A DNA stretch of 15,122 nucleotides from an uncultured Parasphingopyxis sp. (GCA_905479515.1 CAJQMX010000103.1:1-15122); one strand, 5' to 3'. Positions 6,072-13,764 are shown, counted from the stretch's first letter. Numbers and translations are program-made. The notes: generated by a model not told the origin, from the letters alone.

Positions 6072-6536
6072 ATGGCCTTGATGACGATCGGAAAACTGTC
6101 AGGGGCGACGGCCGTAAAAGTCACGACAATCCGCTATTATGAATCCATTGGCCTGCTCGACGAGCCGCAACGCAGCGCAAGCGGACAGCGGTTGTACGCA
6201 GGGGCCTCTGTAGAGCGTCTCCGTTTTATACGTCATGCAAGGGATCTGGGGTTTCCCGTCTCAGCGGTAAGGGAACTGATTTCGCTGCAGGTAGAGCCAG
6301 GCAGGGAGTGCGTCCTGGTTGACCAGATTGCACGTCGCCAGCTTGACGAGGTTCGCCGCAGGCTGACCCAATTGCAGGCGCTCGAGGCCGAGCTCAAGCG
6401 CATGATCCGCGCCTGCGAAGGCGGCAAGATCGGGACCTGCTCTGTACTCGCTGCCCTTGGCCAGCACGAGAATTGCTTGCACGAACAGCATGATGGCGCC
6501 GAGGTGCTTGCAGGGCTTCCGTCAAAAGGCGCTTGA
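6072..6536 (+). CDS. MerR-family divalent metal regulator (Zn/Cd/Pb type)
   Basis: This 154-residue protein has the MerR winged helix-turn-helix (MTIGKLSGATAVKVTTIRYYE, then GLL and the wing SASGQRLY), a long dimerisation helix and a metal loop. C80 in RECVLVD matches the cysteine found in divalent-metal sensors (C79 of ZntR) and absent from CueR. C115 and C123 in ACEGGKIGTC match the loop pair of CadR/PbrR/ZntR. C135 and nearby histidines may add ligands. With metal bound it should twist the 19-bp-spacer promoter right after its gene and activate the czc-type operon. It may also act at the divergent site near 6040. The start at 6072 is chosen for the AAGGGG upstream; ATG at 6081 is an alternative. 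Confidence 0.85.
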   Translation: MALMTIGKLSGATAVKVTTIRYYESIGLLDEPQRSASGQRLYAGASVERLRFIRHARDLGFPVSAVRELISLQVEPGRECVLVDQIARRQLDEVRRRLTQLQALEAELKRMIRACEGGKIGTCSVLAALGQHENCLHEQHDGAEVLAGLPSKGA

Positions 6537-6563
6537 CCCTCCAGTGACTGGAGGTGCTAAAAA
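6533..6563 (+). promoter_or_regulatory. MerR-type promoter and operator of the czc-like operon
   Basis: The -35 box TTGACC (6533-6538) and -10 box TAAAAA (6558-6563) are separated by 19 bp, the long spacer typical of MerR-activated promoters. The spacer carries the perfect dyad CCTCCAG-TGA-CTGGAGG (6538-6554). The -35 box contains the stop codon of the MerR gene, so the regulator gene and the promoter it should control overlap. Transcription would run into the His-rich protein gene and the czcC-czcA genes. Confidence 0.8.
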
Positions 6564-6615
6564 GAGAGTGAGCCTGTTTACCCGATCATAAAAGAAAGTA
6601 GCTAGCCCAGCAATC

Positions 6616-6969
6616 ATGTTTCCGTTCCAAGTCATAACGTGTTTACGAAGGTTGCTCGTCATGGTGATGGCGATAGCTTTTGTTATTGCGCCGATGACGG
6701 CTGCGGCGGATATCATGCATCCGGGCGATCAGGCCGCAGAGGAATGTTCTACGAGTGAGCTGGCCCAAGATGCCCCTGATAAGGAGCCATCGCATGAAGG
6801 TCATGACCATACCGCGCATCAGTGCGGAAGCTGTCATTTCCATCTGATAGGCGGCGGCGATCTAAGCGGCGCTCCGAAGTCTGTCGTGCAGACAAAACAT
6901 TTGTTGCCTGGCGGTTCTTTTCTCGAGAACCTCCGCCCAGACGGTCTTTACCGTCCTCCTCGCGCCTAG
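6616..6969 (+). CDS. Small exported His/Cys-rich protein, first gene of the czc-like operon
   Basis: This 117-residue protein starts with a likely signal peptide: RR at 11-12, a hydrophobic core VMVMAIAFVIAPM and a probable cut near A30/A31. The mature part carries the metal-ligand cluster HEGHDHTAHQCGSCHFH (60-76) and ends in LYRPPRA. Proteins like this often stand first in alphaproteobacterial czc/cus operons and are thought to bind metal in the periplasm. I do not have a firm family name. The gene lies about 50 bases after the MerR-type promoter and about 70 bases before czcC. ATG at 6661 is another possible start, but it would remove the charged N-region of the signal peptide. Confidence 0.65.
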   Translation: MFPFQVITCLRRLLVMVMAIAFVIAPMTAAADIMHPGDQAAEECSTSELAQDAPDKEPSHEGHDHTAHQCGSCHFHLIGGGDLSGAPKSVVQTKHLLPGGSFLENLRPDGLYRPPRA

Positions 6970-7042
6970 ACCAACGACACAGGAATATTTTGCGTGGCTA
7001 CGGCCTCGCTGTCGTTGAATCTGGACGAGGAAACCAGCAAAA

Positions 7043-8227
7043 ATGAAAATTCTTATATGCAGCGCGATCACCGCGCTCGCCCTGCCGGTCATGGCCGGTA
7101 CGGCCTATGCGCAAGGGTGTAGTTCTGTCTATGTCGGCGCGACTGACTATGATCAATCCCGACCACTGACGCTCGACGCGGCTATTGCTCGCGCCGCCAA
7201 TGCTTCGCCTGAAGTTCTGACGGCGGCTCTCGAGGCGAAAGCTTCATCGGCCGACGCCGATCAGGCGAGCCGTTGGCTTAATCCATCTCTGTCTGTCGAA
7301 ACCGAGAACTTTGCCGGCAGCGGATCGCTTGAAGGCTTCAATGCCTACGAGACGACCCTGGTAGTGGCGCAGACCTTACAGCTTGGCGATAAACGAAGAC
7401 TTTCCGAGCGGGCCGCCAGAGCTGAAGCCGCATTGGCGAGTGCCGAATGTTCTGTACGAAGCCTGGAAGCTCAGAAACTCGCAGGGGAACTCTATCTGGA
7501 ACTTCGTGCCGCTTACGACATGGCCGAGGTCGCTCAGGCCTCAGCCGATCTCGCATCCGAGTTCTCTGGCGTCGTCCAGCGTCGCGTGGACGCTGGAGCG
7601 TCGGCTCCGCCTGAGTTGCTGCGCGCGCGGGCTGAAGCAGCAGCGCTTCAGGCGGTTGCGGATGGTGCGCGGGGCCAGGTCGAAGCCAAAGGGCTAGCGC
7701 TTGCGTCCGTTTGGGGTAGTCCAGAGATCGACTTTGTCTTGTCTGGCACTGCGGAAATCGTAACAGATCCGGCGGGTGGGTCGGCTCAACCAGATTCTGG
7801 CGTTCATCCGTCACTTGCGGCGGCTAAGGCCGGAGCGACGGCTCGTAGCGCGGCGACGGACCGGGCCCGCGCCGGCGCATGGCCTGATATAACCGTATCG
7901 GCTGGTGTCCGAAGATTTGAGGACACGGGCGATAGCGCGTTTCTGGCGGGTGTCAGTGTTCCTTTGCCGGTCTTTGACCACAATCAGGACGCAACGCGGG
8001 CGGCGGGATTACGTACCCAGAGTGCCGAGCTATCAGCACAGACTGTTGAGGCAAGGTTGCGGGCCGAGCAAGCGAGCCTCGCCGCGCAGGTGCGGGCTGC
8101 GAAGTCTCGCTTGACGGGTTCGAACCGCGCGAGGTCCGGACAGGAGAGAGTGCAGGCAGCTATACCGAGATCATTTCCGGGCTCGAGGCCGACGAAGCAT
8201 TCGTTGCCGAGGGCGCCTTCACCCTGA
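7043..8227 (+). pseudogene. czcC: czcC-like outer-membrane efflux protein, 3' end lost by deletion
   Basis: The protein starts with a signal peptide (MKILICSAITALALPVMAG, cut near AYA-QG) and continues as a TolC-like outer-membrane factor of the CzcC type: LTLDAAIARAANASPEV, WLNPSLSVETENF, and paired long coiled-coil regions. The second repeat begins near HPSLAAAKAGA. Homology ends around residue 357 at AAKSRLT. The last 37 residues (GSNRARSGQERV and on) are an out-of-frame reading of czcB DNA. The final helices and the usual C-terminus are missing, so export of metal through this channel is probably lost. A GGAGGAAA ribosome site precedes the ATG. A normal operon would have czcC, czcB and czcA in full. 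Confidence 0.85.
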
Positions 8228-8274
8228 AAGCGCAGCTTGAAAAAGACGCTTTCGGCGACGGCCACGCACACTAG
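8113..8274 (+). pseudogene. czcB: czcB remnant: C-terminus of the periplasmic membrane-fusion protein
   Basis: In frame 1, different from the czcC frame, the DNA encodes DGFEPREVRTGES, then SYTEIISGLEADEAFVAEGAF and TLKAQLEKDAFGDGHAH, then TAG at 8272-8274. This is the typical end of a CzcB-type adaptor: the last beta-barrel/membrane-proximal piece, then a His-containing tail. Only about 53 codons are left, with no start codon of their own. The adaptor normally links the inner-membrane pump to the outer-membrane channel. The break with czcC falls near 8105-8120. The stop lies 12 bases before the czcA start, the normal spacing of the operon. Confidence 0.85.
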
Positions 8275-8286
8275 GAGACCCGCAAA

Positions 8287-11200
8287 ATGATCAATTTGAT
8301 GCACCGCCTTGCGGGTGGCCGGCTGCTTGCCGCCATTGCCGCACTCGCCCTGTCGATCGGGGGGCTGTTTGCCTTTCGCAGCCTGCCTGTCGACGCTTTT
8401 CCCGATCCCTCACCTTCTCTGGTCCAAGTCTTCACCGAAACTGAAGGCCTGTCGCCCGAAGAGGTCGAACGCTATGTCACCTATCCGATCGAGACGGCCA
8501 TGTCCGGCCTCCCCAAGGTCGACGAGATCCGCTCGACATCCAATTTTGGCCTGTCTGTCATCAATATCTATTTCGAGGACGGCACGGACGTCTATTTTGC
8601 CCGCCAGGTCGTCGGTGAGCGCCTCGGCGAGGCCGCCGACGCCATTCCCGACGGTTTCGGCACACCCAAGATGGGGCCGATTTCGACCGGCCTTGGTATC
8701 ATCATGTACTATCGGCTCGTCGATGAGACCGGCGAGCGGTCGCTGGTTGAGCTGCGCGAGATTGCCGACTGGATGATCAAGTATCCGCTCCAGTCGGTTG
8801 AAGGGGTGACGGAGGTTCTGTCACTAGGGGGTTTCGAGAAGCAGTACCAGGTCCGCCTCGATCCCGATCAGCTGACATCCTATGACCTCAGCGTCGGCGA
8901 GGTGATTGCCGCCCTGGAGAGCGCCAATCGGACGGCCGGCGCGCAATTCATCGAAATTGGCGCCGAACAGTACACGGTGCGCGGGGTCGGGCTCGCTCGC
9001 TCCCTCGATGATCTGCGTGAAACGCCGGTCAAGACCGTGGATGGACGAACCGTCCGCGTCAACGACCTCGGTGAAGTCGCCATCGGCGGCGGCGTCCGGC
9101 AGGGGCTCGCAACTGCCAATGGCGAAGGGGAGACCGTCGCCGGTCTCGTCCTGAAACTTTATGGCACAAACACGTCTGAGGTGATCGAGAACGCGCAAGC
9201 GCGCTTCGACGAGATCAACCAGTCGCTTCCGGATGGCGTCAAAGCCGTTCCGTATTATGATCAGGGCACGCTGGTGAAAAAGGCGGCTGCGACCGTGACG
9301 ACCGCGCTCTGGCAGGGCGCGCTCCTGGTCGCCGTCATCGTCTTCCTGTTCCTCGGCGGCTGGCGTCCAAGCCTCGTGGTTGTCATGGCCATACCCTTCT
9401 CGGTCGGCTTTGCCTTCATCGCGATGAAATTCCTCGGCATCGGGGCCAATCTGATGACGCTGGGCGGGGTGGCGATCGCCATCGGGATGATGGTGGATGG
9501 AGCCATCGTCATCGCCGAGAACGTGGATCGCGGCTTGCGCGAACGACGCGAGGGTGAAGATAGCCGCACGACGGTCGCGCGAGCGAGCGCCGAAGTGATC
9601 GCGCCGCTGATTGCTGCCGTCCTCGTGGTGATCATTGTCTTCCTGCCGCTCTTTTCGCTACAGGGCACTGAAGGCAAGACGTTTCGGCCGCTCGCCGCTT
9701 CTGCCGCGCTCGCCATGACAGGGTCGCTGATCTATGCCGCGCTCATCGCTCCGGCGATGGCGCTCGGCCTCATGCGTCCTCCCAAGAGCAATAGCCAGGA
9801 GAGCGACAGCCGGCTTGTTTCGCTGATCAAGCCGCTTGCGGCCTTCTTCGTCCGGCGACGTCTCGCGGCGGTCGGGCTAGCAGGCGTCCTGCTTCTGGTT
9901 GGGGGCCTCTCAGCGACACGCCTTGGCTCGGAGTTCACGCCTGCGCTGGAGGAAGGCGATGTCCTGTTGCGTGTGACGATGGCGCCGTCCATCTCGCTAA
10001 CCGAAGCAAAGGAAACGTCGACCCGCATCGAGACAAGACTGCTTGAAGCCTTCCCCGAGATCAGTTCCATTGTCAGCCGGATCGGCCGTGGGGAAGTCGG
10101 CGCGCATGCCGACCCGGTGAACAGTATCGAGGCCTTCGTGGCGCTCAAACCCCGAAGCGAATGGCGCAATGGCATCAGCCCGGATGAACTCCGGGCGTCG
10201 ATCTCCGAGAATCTCGGCGGCTTTCCAGGCGTCAGGGTTAATGTCGGCCAGCCAATCGCCATGTCGGTTGATGAGCTCCTGACCGGCACAAAGGCGCAGC
10301 TGGCGGTCAAGATCTTCGGTCCGGATACGGAGGTCCTGCTCGAAGGCTCGCAGGACTTGCAGTCCATTCTTCAGGAAATTCCTGGGGCGACCGACGTCCA
10401 GGCCGATCAGATCACCGGCGCGCCGCAGCTTGTGGTCTCGCTCAACCGTCCTGCGCTCGGCCGGTATGGACTGAGCGTGGAGGAGGCGCTCGATGCCTTG
10501 CGTTCCGGCGTCGGCGGGGCAGAGGCTGGTGCCGTTTTTGAGGGAGTGCGCCAGTTTCCCGTCATCGTGCGCTATGCCGAAGAGGACCGCAACACGCCCG
10601 CGGCCATCGGACGGATTATTCTGGAATCGTCCAGCGGCGCACGGGTTCCACTCGAAAGCGTGGCAAACATCAGGGAGATTGTCGGTCCACGTCAGATCAC
10701 GCGCGAGAATGGTGAGCGATTCATCACCGTTCAGCTCAATGTGAGAGGACGCGATATTGGCAGCTATGTCGCTGATGCGCAGCAATCGGTCGCCAGCCAG
10801 CTCGACCTGCCGGCTGGTTATCGCGTCGAATGGGGCGGACAGTTCGAACTCCAGCAGGAAGCGAATGCGCGGTTCGCGGTCGTGATCCCGATCACGCTCG
10901 GTATCGTATTCCTGATCCTGCTATTGACGTTCGGGCGCATGAAATCGGCCATCCTGATCCTGCTCAACATTCCGCTGGCGCTGACCGGCGGGGCGATGGC
11001 GCTCTGGATTGCAGGCCTGCCGATCTCGGTGCCTGCGACGGTCGGCTTTATTGCCCTGTTCGGTATCGCGCTCGGCAATGGCATGGTGCTGGTCAGTTTC
11101 ATGGATGATTTTGCCAGGGAGGGCCGTGGTCGCGATGAACTTGCCGTCGAGGCGGCAGGCTTGCGGGCACGTCCTGTGCTGATGACCGCCCTTACGACGG

Positions 11201-11400
11201 CGCTCGGCCTTGCGCCGCTGCTCTTCGCAAGTGGTGTCGGTGCTGAAGTGCAGCGGCCACTGGCCACGGTGGTCATGGGCGGGCTGGTCTCCTCGACCGT
11301 GCTAACTTTGCTGGTGCTACCCGCCCTTCACCGCTGGTTCGCACCAAAGCCCGACGCGCACCATTCCTTGTTGGAGGCCGAGCATGTTCATCCATCGTGA
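8287..11400 (+). CDS. czcA: CzcA-type heavy-metal efflux RND pump (inner membrane)
   Basis: This 1037-residue protein shows the full RND plan: an N-terminal helix, a porter domain starting with FPDPSPSLVQVFTE, six helices from about 337 to 500, a second porter half (DELLTGTKAQLAVKIFG near 655) and six C-terminal helices from about 870. The proton-relay motif in the fourth helix reads AIGMMVDGAIVIAEN (398-412), with D404 and E411. The first position is alanine, as in CusA, where zinc-type CzcA proteins have DFG. Substrate is therefore uncertain between mono- and divalent metals. GGAG precedes the ATG. The gene is intact although its adaptor gene and outer-membrane partner upstream are broken, so function would need partners encoded elsewhere. 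Confidence 0.93.
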   Translation: MINLMHRLAGGRLLAAIAALALSIGGLFAFRSLPVDAFPDPSPSLVQVFTETEGLSPEEVERYVTYPIETAMSGLPKVDEIRSTSNFGLSVINIYFEDGTDVYFARQVVGERLGEAADAIPDGFGTPKMGPISTGLGIIMYYRLVDETGERSLVELREIADWMIKYPLQSVEGVTEVLSLGGFEKQYQVRLDPDQLTSYDLSVGEVIAALESANRTAGAQFIEIGAEQYTVRGVGLARSLDDLRETPVKTVDGRTVRVNDLGEVAIGGGVRQGLATANGEGETVAGLVLKLYGTNTSEVIENAQARFDEINQSLPDGVKAVPYYDQGTLVKKAAATVTTALWQGALLVAVIVFLFLGGWRPSLVVVMAIPFSVGFAFIAMKFLGIGANLMTLGGVAIAIGMMVDGAIVIAENVDRGLRERREGEDSRTTVARASAEVIAPLIAAVLVVIIVFLPLFSLQGTEGKTFRPLAASAALAMTGSLIYAALIAPAMALGLMRPPKSNSQESDSRLVSLIKPLAAFFVRRRLAAVGLAGVLLLVGGLSATRLGSEFTPALEEGDVLLRVTMAPSISLTEAKETSTRIETRLLEAFPEISSIVSRIGRGEVGAHADPVNSIEAFVALKPRSEWRNGISPDELRASISENLGGFPGVRVNVGQPIAMSVDELLTGTKAQLAVKIFGPDTEVLLEGSQDLQSILQEIPGATDVQADQITGAPQLVVSLNRPALGRYGLSVEEALDALRSGVGGAEAGAVFEGVRQFPVIVRYAEEDRNTPAAIGRIILESSSGARVPLESVANIREIVGPRQITRENGERFITVQLNVRGRDIGSYVADAQQSVASQLDLPAGYRVEWGGQFELQQEANARFAVVIPITLGIVFLILLLTFGRMKSAILILLNIPLALTGGAMALWIAGLPISVPATVGFIALFGIALGNGMVLVSFMDDFAREGRGRDELAVEAAGLRARPVLMTALTTALGLAPLLFASGVGAEVQRPLATVVMGGLVSSTVLTLLVLPALHRWFAPKPDAHHSLLEAEHVHPS

Positions 11401-11632
11401 ACTTCGCTTCGCGGTCATGTCCGTTTCTCTCGCAGCCCTGGCCGGCTGCGAGAGTCTCGACAACGTGATGGGGGCCCTTTCAAGTGAGCAGGCGGCCAAG
11501 GTGCAGGAGGAATGCGGCCTGATACCACCAAAGAGCCGCGTAAAAAACGCGGTACACGCGCGGCGACGCGCGTATCTCGAGTGCAAGCGCAAGGTGCTGG
11601 AAGAGGAGGCCGATCCTGAGCCACGCACATGA
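11384..11632 (+). CDS. Small predicted lipoprotein overlapping the czcA end
   Basis: This 82-residue protein has a short charged N-terminus (MFIHRELR), a hydrophobic stretch and a lipobox LAGC (19-22), so C22 is the likely lipidated residue. The mature part is small, charged and helical, with C52 and C67 (LECKRK) as two more cysteines. It matches no family I recognise. The gene overlaps the czcA end by 17 bases in another frame, suggesting coupling. A shorter start at ATG 11417 would keep the lipobox but lose the charged residues. A role in the envelope close to the pump is a guess from position. Confidence 0.55.
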   Translation: MFIHRELRFAVMSVSLAALAGCESLDNVMGALSSEQAAKVQEECGLIPPKSRVKNAVHARRRAYLECKRKVLEEEADPEPRT

Positions 11633-12109
11633 TCATGACGATCTTGATCCCGCGAGCGATGATCGTCGGGTCTCCATTGCCATCTGGTCAATAAGACTGT
11701 CATACGGATCACTGATCCGCCCGCCGTTGGTGGCTGGACGATCGTTATTCTTGGCGGTGTTGCGCTGGTCATTGCAGAGCTTACAGCCCTCCTGATCTAT
11801 TCGGTGCAGAATGGGAGCGTGAATATCCGGGCGCTCCTCCTTCACAATCTGTCCGACGCACTCGCATCTGTAGCCGTGGTTGCGGGCGACGCGCTCATCC
11901 TCATCTATGACTGAATACTGTTCGATCCGTTCGTGACGATCGGTATCGCGGTAACATTCTCTGCCTGTCGTTCCGCGAAATCGGCGGGCCGATCCACATG
12001 TTGTGGCTAGGCAGTCCGCCGGACATTGACATCGGTACCGTCATTGAGGCGATGCGGAGCGGTGATGGTGTCGTGGATGTCCATCATTTGCATCTCCGGC
12101 AGATGCAGG
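11616..12109 (+). pseudogene. czcD: czcD-like cation diffusion facilitator, multiply disrupted
   Basis: Pieces in three frames together spell parts of one CDF transporter. The first (from 11616) reads SHAHDHDDLDP, then DRRVSIAIW. The second (about 11690-11950) reads ITDPPAVGGWTIVILGG, then NIRALLLHNLSDALASVAVV with the HNLSD metal site. The third (about 11960-12109) reads FREIGGPIHMLWLGSPPDID, then GVVDVHHLHLRQMQE. Between pieces one and two about 100 residues are missing. TGA at 11912-11914 stands where family members have tryptophan before the FDP motif. A frameshift lies near 11960, and the 3' end stops before the mer regulator. The expected start codon is CTG behind a GAGGAGG site. The gene cannot make a working exporter. 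Confidence 0.85.
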
Positions 12110-12120
12110 AGCCCCTTTTG

Positions 12121-12537
12121 TCAGCTATCTTCGAACAGTTTGTCGGTGAGTGCGCAATCGGGTGTTTCAGCGCCGGTGCAACCAGCCATGATCTCGCCGA
12201 GCCGTCGATCCATCTGCTTCAGATCGGCGATGCGTTTACGGATATCGCCCCGATGTGCTTCTGCCAGCGCCCTGACCTCCGCGCAGCTCGGCCTGCCATC
12301 ATTGATGCCAAGTAGCGAGCGTACATCTTCCACGGAGAAGCCGAGGCTGCGGGCTCGCAATATGAAACGCAGTCGTACCTGATCTTCATTCGAATACAGC
12401 CGGTGGCCACTTGCCGTGCGGGCTGGTTCGGGCAGCAATTCGATCTTTTCATAATAGCGGATCGTTTCAAGATTGCAGCCGAGCCGCCCGGCCAGTTCAG
12501 CCCGTTTGAGTGCTGCTCGCGGCGATGTGATGGCCAT
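12121..12537 (-). CDS. merR: MerR, mercury-responsive regulator of the mer operon
   Basis: This 138-residue MerR-family protein has a helix-turn-helix (ELAGRLGCNLETIRYYEKIELL), a wing (TASGHRLYSN) and a dimerisation helix. The three cysteines expected for Hg(II) binding are C85 (PSCAEV), C120 (AGC) and C128 (PDC). C85 and C120 are 35 apart as in Tn501 MerR, and the final loop is one residue shorter. It lies divergent to merT and should repress, then activate, merT with Hg(II). The frame is open up to ATG 12594, but that start would translate through the operator at 12557-12573, so ATG 12537 (MAITSPRAAL) is preferred. Its 3' end cuts into the space of the czcD pseudogene. Confidence 0.9.
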   Translation of the reverse strand: MAITSPRAALKRAELAGRLGCNLETIRYYEKIELLPEPARTASGHRLYSNEDQVRLRFILRARSLGFSVEDVRSLLGINDGRPSCAEVRALAEAHRGDIRKRIADLKQMDRRLGEIMAGCTGAETPDCALTDKLFEDS

Positions 12538-12551
12538 GATGAAATACCCAC

Positions 12552-12582
12552 TTGTGTCTGTACCAACTACAGAGCGTAACGT
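12552..12582 (+). promoter_or_regulatory. mer operator/promoter
   Basis: TCTGTA-CCAAC-TACAGA (12557-12573) is a perfect 6-bp dyad. It sits within the 19-bp spacer between TTGTGT (-35, 12552-12557) and TAACGT (-10, 12577-12582), the geometry of a MerR-controlled mer promoter. It lies between divergent merR and merT, 36 bases before the merT ATG. Confidence 0.8.
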
Positions 12583-12617
12583 GATCATGATCAATAAAGC
12601 AATGGGAACAGCTGGTC

Positions 12618-12992
12618 ATGGCAGGTACGGAAAACAGCCCAGCAAATGAGCGTCGCTCAAGGTGGCTTGTTGCCGGTGGCATGCTGGGGGCATTCCTTGC
12701 ATCATCCTGCTGCATCGTGCCGCTTGTGCTGATCAGTCTCGGTGTTTCCGGAGCGTGGATTGGCCAGTTGACGGCGCTGGAACCCTACAAGCCCCTTTTT
12801 CTTCTGGTCGCGATCGGATTTCTCGCGGCTGGGTTCTGGGATGTCTATTTTCGAAAAACCAGTGTCTGCGAGGATGGTAGCTATTGCGCCCGTTTGCAGT
12901 CGTCAGTCGTCAAGCAGGTCGCCCTGTGGAGCGGCGCGCTTGTCGTGCTGGCGGCCTTGACCATCGATGTATGGGCACCGTTATTTTACTAG
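12618..12992 (+). CDS. merT: MerT, inner-membrane mercuric ion transporter
   Basis: This 124-residue protein has three hydrophobic helices. The first carries the vicinal pair C31-C32 (ASSCCIVPL), which accepts Hg(II) from MerP. The cytoplasmic loop carries C84 and C90, with the same 6-residue spacing as C76 and C82 of Tn501 MerT. Length and layout are normal. It brings Hg(II) into the cell for reduction by MerA. It is the first gene behind the mer promoter, and merP follows after 14 bases. Confidence 0.93.
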   Translation: MAGTENSPANERRSRWLVAGGMLGAFLASSCCIVPLVLISLGVSGAWIGQLTALEPYKPLFLLVAIGFLAAGFWDVYFRKTSVCEDGSYCARLQSSVVKQVALWSGALVVLAALTIDVWAPLFY

Positions 12993-13006
12993 CCAGGGAG
13001 ACAAGT

Positions 13007-13330
13007 ATGAAACGCACATGGATGATCGCCGGACTGGCAGGTCTGGCACTCGCGGGGGGGCTCGCAGTCGCCGGCGCGCAGAATGCTCCGGATGCCTCGG
13101 TGGAGGTCGAACAGGCGACAGCCCGTTTTACGATCGGAAACATGACCTGCGCGACATGTCCGATTGCTGTCAGGAAAGCGATGATGCGTGTCGAGGGCGT
13201 TAAATCTGTCGATATCGATTATGCGGCCAGGACCGCAGAAGTGGTTTACGATACGGCGGCGACAACGCCTGAGCTGATCGCTGCGGCTTCAACCGATGTA
13301 GGATACCCGGCAAGCGTTACGGACGGTTGA
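13007..13330 (+). CDS. merP: MerP, periplasmic mercury-binding protein
   Basis: This 107-residue protein has a signal peptide (MKRTWMIAGLAGLALAGGLA, cut near GAQ) followed by one heavy-metal-associated domain. The metal site is GNMTCATC with C48 and C51. It then has a typical VEGVKSVDIDY strand and a DVGYPA end. It binds Hg(II) in the periplasm and hands it to MerT. The open frame extends upstream to 12884 through merT, but the ATG at 13007 gives the signal peptide and has GGGAG in front, so it is the real start. Confidence 0.93.
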   Translation: MKRTWMIAGLAGLALAGGLAVAGAQNAPDASVEVEQATARFTIGNMTCATCPIAVRKAMMRVEGVKSVDIDYAARTAEVVYDTAATTPELIAAASTDVGYPASVTDG

Positions 13331-13418
13331 ACACGCAGCATCTGGAATATCCTGATGAGGCACCTGCCAGTCGATGTTCGCATACATCGTCAGATTTTCA
13401 CACAAGGCTTTCACTTTG

Positions 13419-13493
13419 ATGTCAAAATGGACTGACCGAAAACTGCTGATAACGGGTCTGGCCGGTACCGTCATTGCGACACCTTCTTGTTTT
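13419..13493 (+). pseudogene. merF-like 5' remnant
   Basis: The 25 codons from ATG 13419 read MSKWTDRKLLITGLAG, then TVIATPSCF. This resembles the start of the mercury transporter MerF, in which a DRKLL-type basic start leads into a first helix ending in a CCF motif; here the pair reads SCF. After F the similarity ends and the frame continues into unrelated oxidoreductase sequence. The second helix and the vicinal cysteines of MerF are absent. The fragment is short, so the assignment is moderate. Confidence 0.5.
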
Positions 13494-13514
13494 GCATCAA
13501 TGAGCATGTGCCTC

Positions 13515-13680
13515 AGCCCCGGCCGGGTACCAAAAATGGACAGGCTGAACCTTGAAGCTGCCTGCGCCGAGTGCACTCGGCGGGGCATCCAGGTGAACAC
13601 ATCGATGCGTACGAGCGATCCCGCGGTCTTCGCCGCAGGCGAATGCGGCGACAGCGGCCTCAACCTGATCCCGGCCACGC
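13515..13680 (+). pseudogene. Internal fragment of a pyridine-nucleotide disulfide oxidoreductase (glutathione-reductase-like)
   Basis: About 55 codons read PGRVPKMDRLNLEAA, then MRTSDPAVFAAGECGDSGLNLIPA. This is the segment around the second FAD-contact motif (GRxPNxxxL ... TxxPxxxAxGD) of this family. The LNLIPA part is closer to glutathione reductase (LNLTPVA) than to the nearby MerA (DQFVYMAA). No FAD-binding N-terminus, redox cysteines or dimerisation domain are present, and no related sequence follows before merA. The fragment is in frame with the merF-like remnant. It is debris of a deletion, possibly of an extra mer-operon gene. Confidence 0.65.
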
Positions 13681-13764
13681 CTCCGACATCGGGTCGATGG
13701 TGTGATTTTGAATACTTGATCGAGGCCGCGTCGCCATGCCTGGTCACAAGCCAAGGAAGAAATA

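Noticed and set aside
9997..10785. 262-codon minus-strand frame
   Set aside because: It lies within czcA in antisense, where the czcA protein is intact and conserved. It is a shadow of GC-rich codon bias.
11998..12315. 105-codon plus-strand frame starting MLWLGSPPDID
   Set aside because: The first half is the third piece of the czcD pseudogene and the second half is antisense to merR. It is a chance chimera.
12538..12594. N-terminal extension of merR to ATG 12594
   Set aside because: It would be translated through the mer operator and -10 region. MerR proteins normally start close to the helix-turn-helix, as from ATG 12537.
12884..13006. Upstream extension of merP
   Set aside because: It overlaps merT in another frame. 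The ATG at 13007 gives a proper signal peptide and ribosome site.
13289..13747. 152-codon minus-strand frame containing SVHFDIKVKALCENLTMYANIDWQ
   Set aside because: The stretch at about 13340-13430 looks protein-like, but I cannot place it in a family. The rest is antisense to merP and to the oxidoreductase fragment, so no gene is called.
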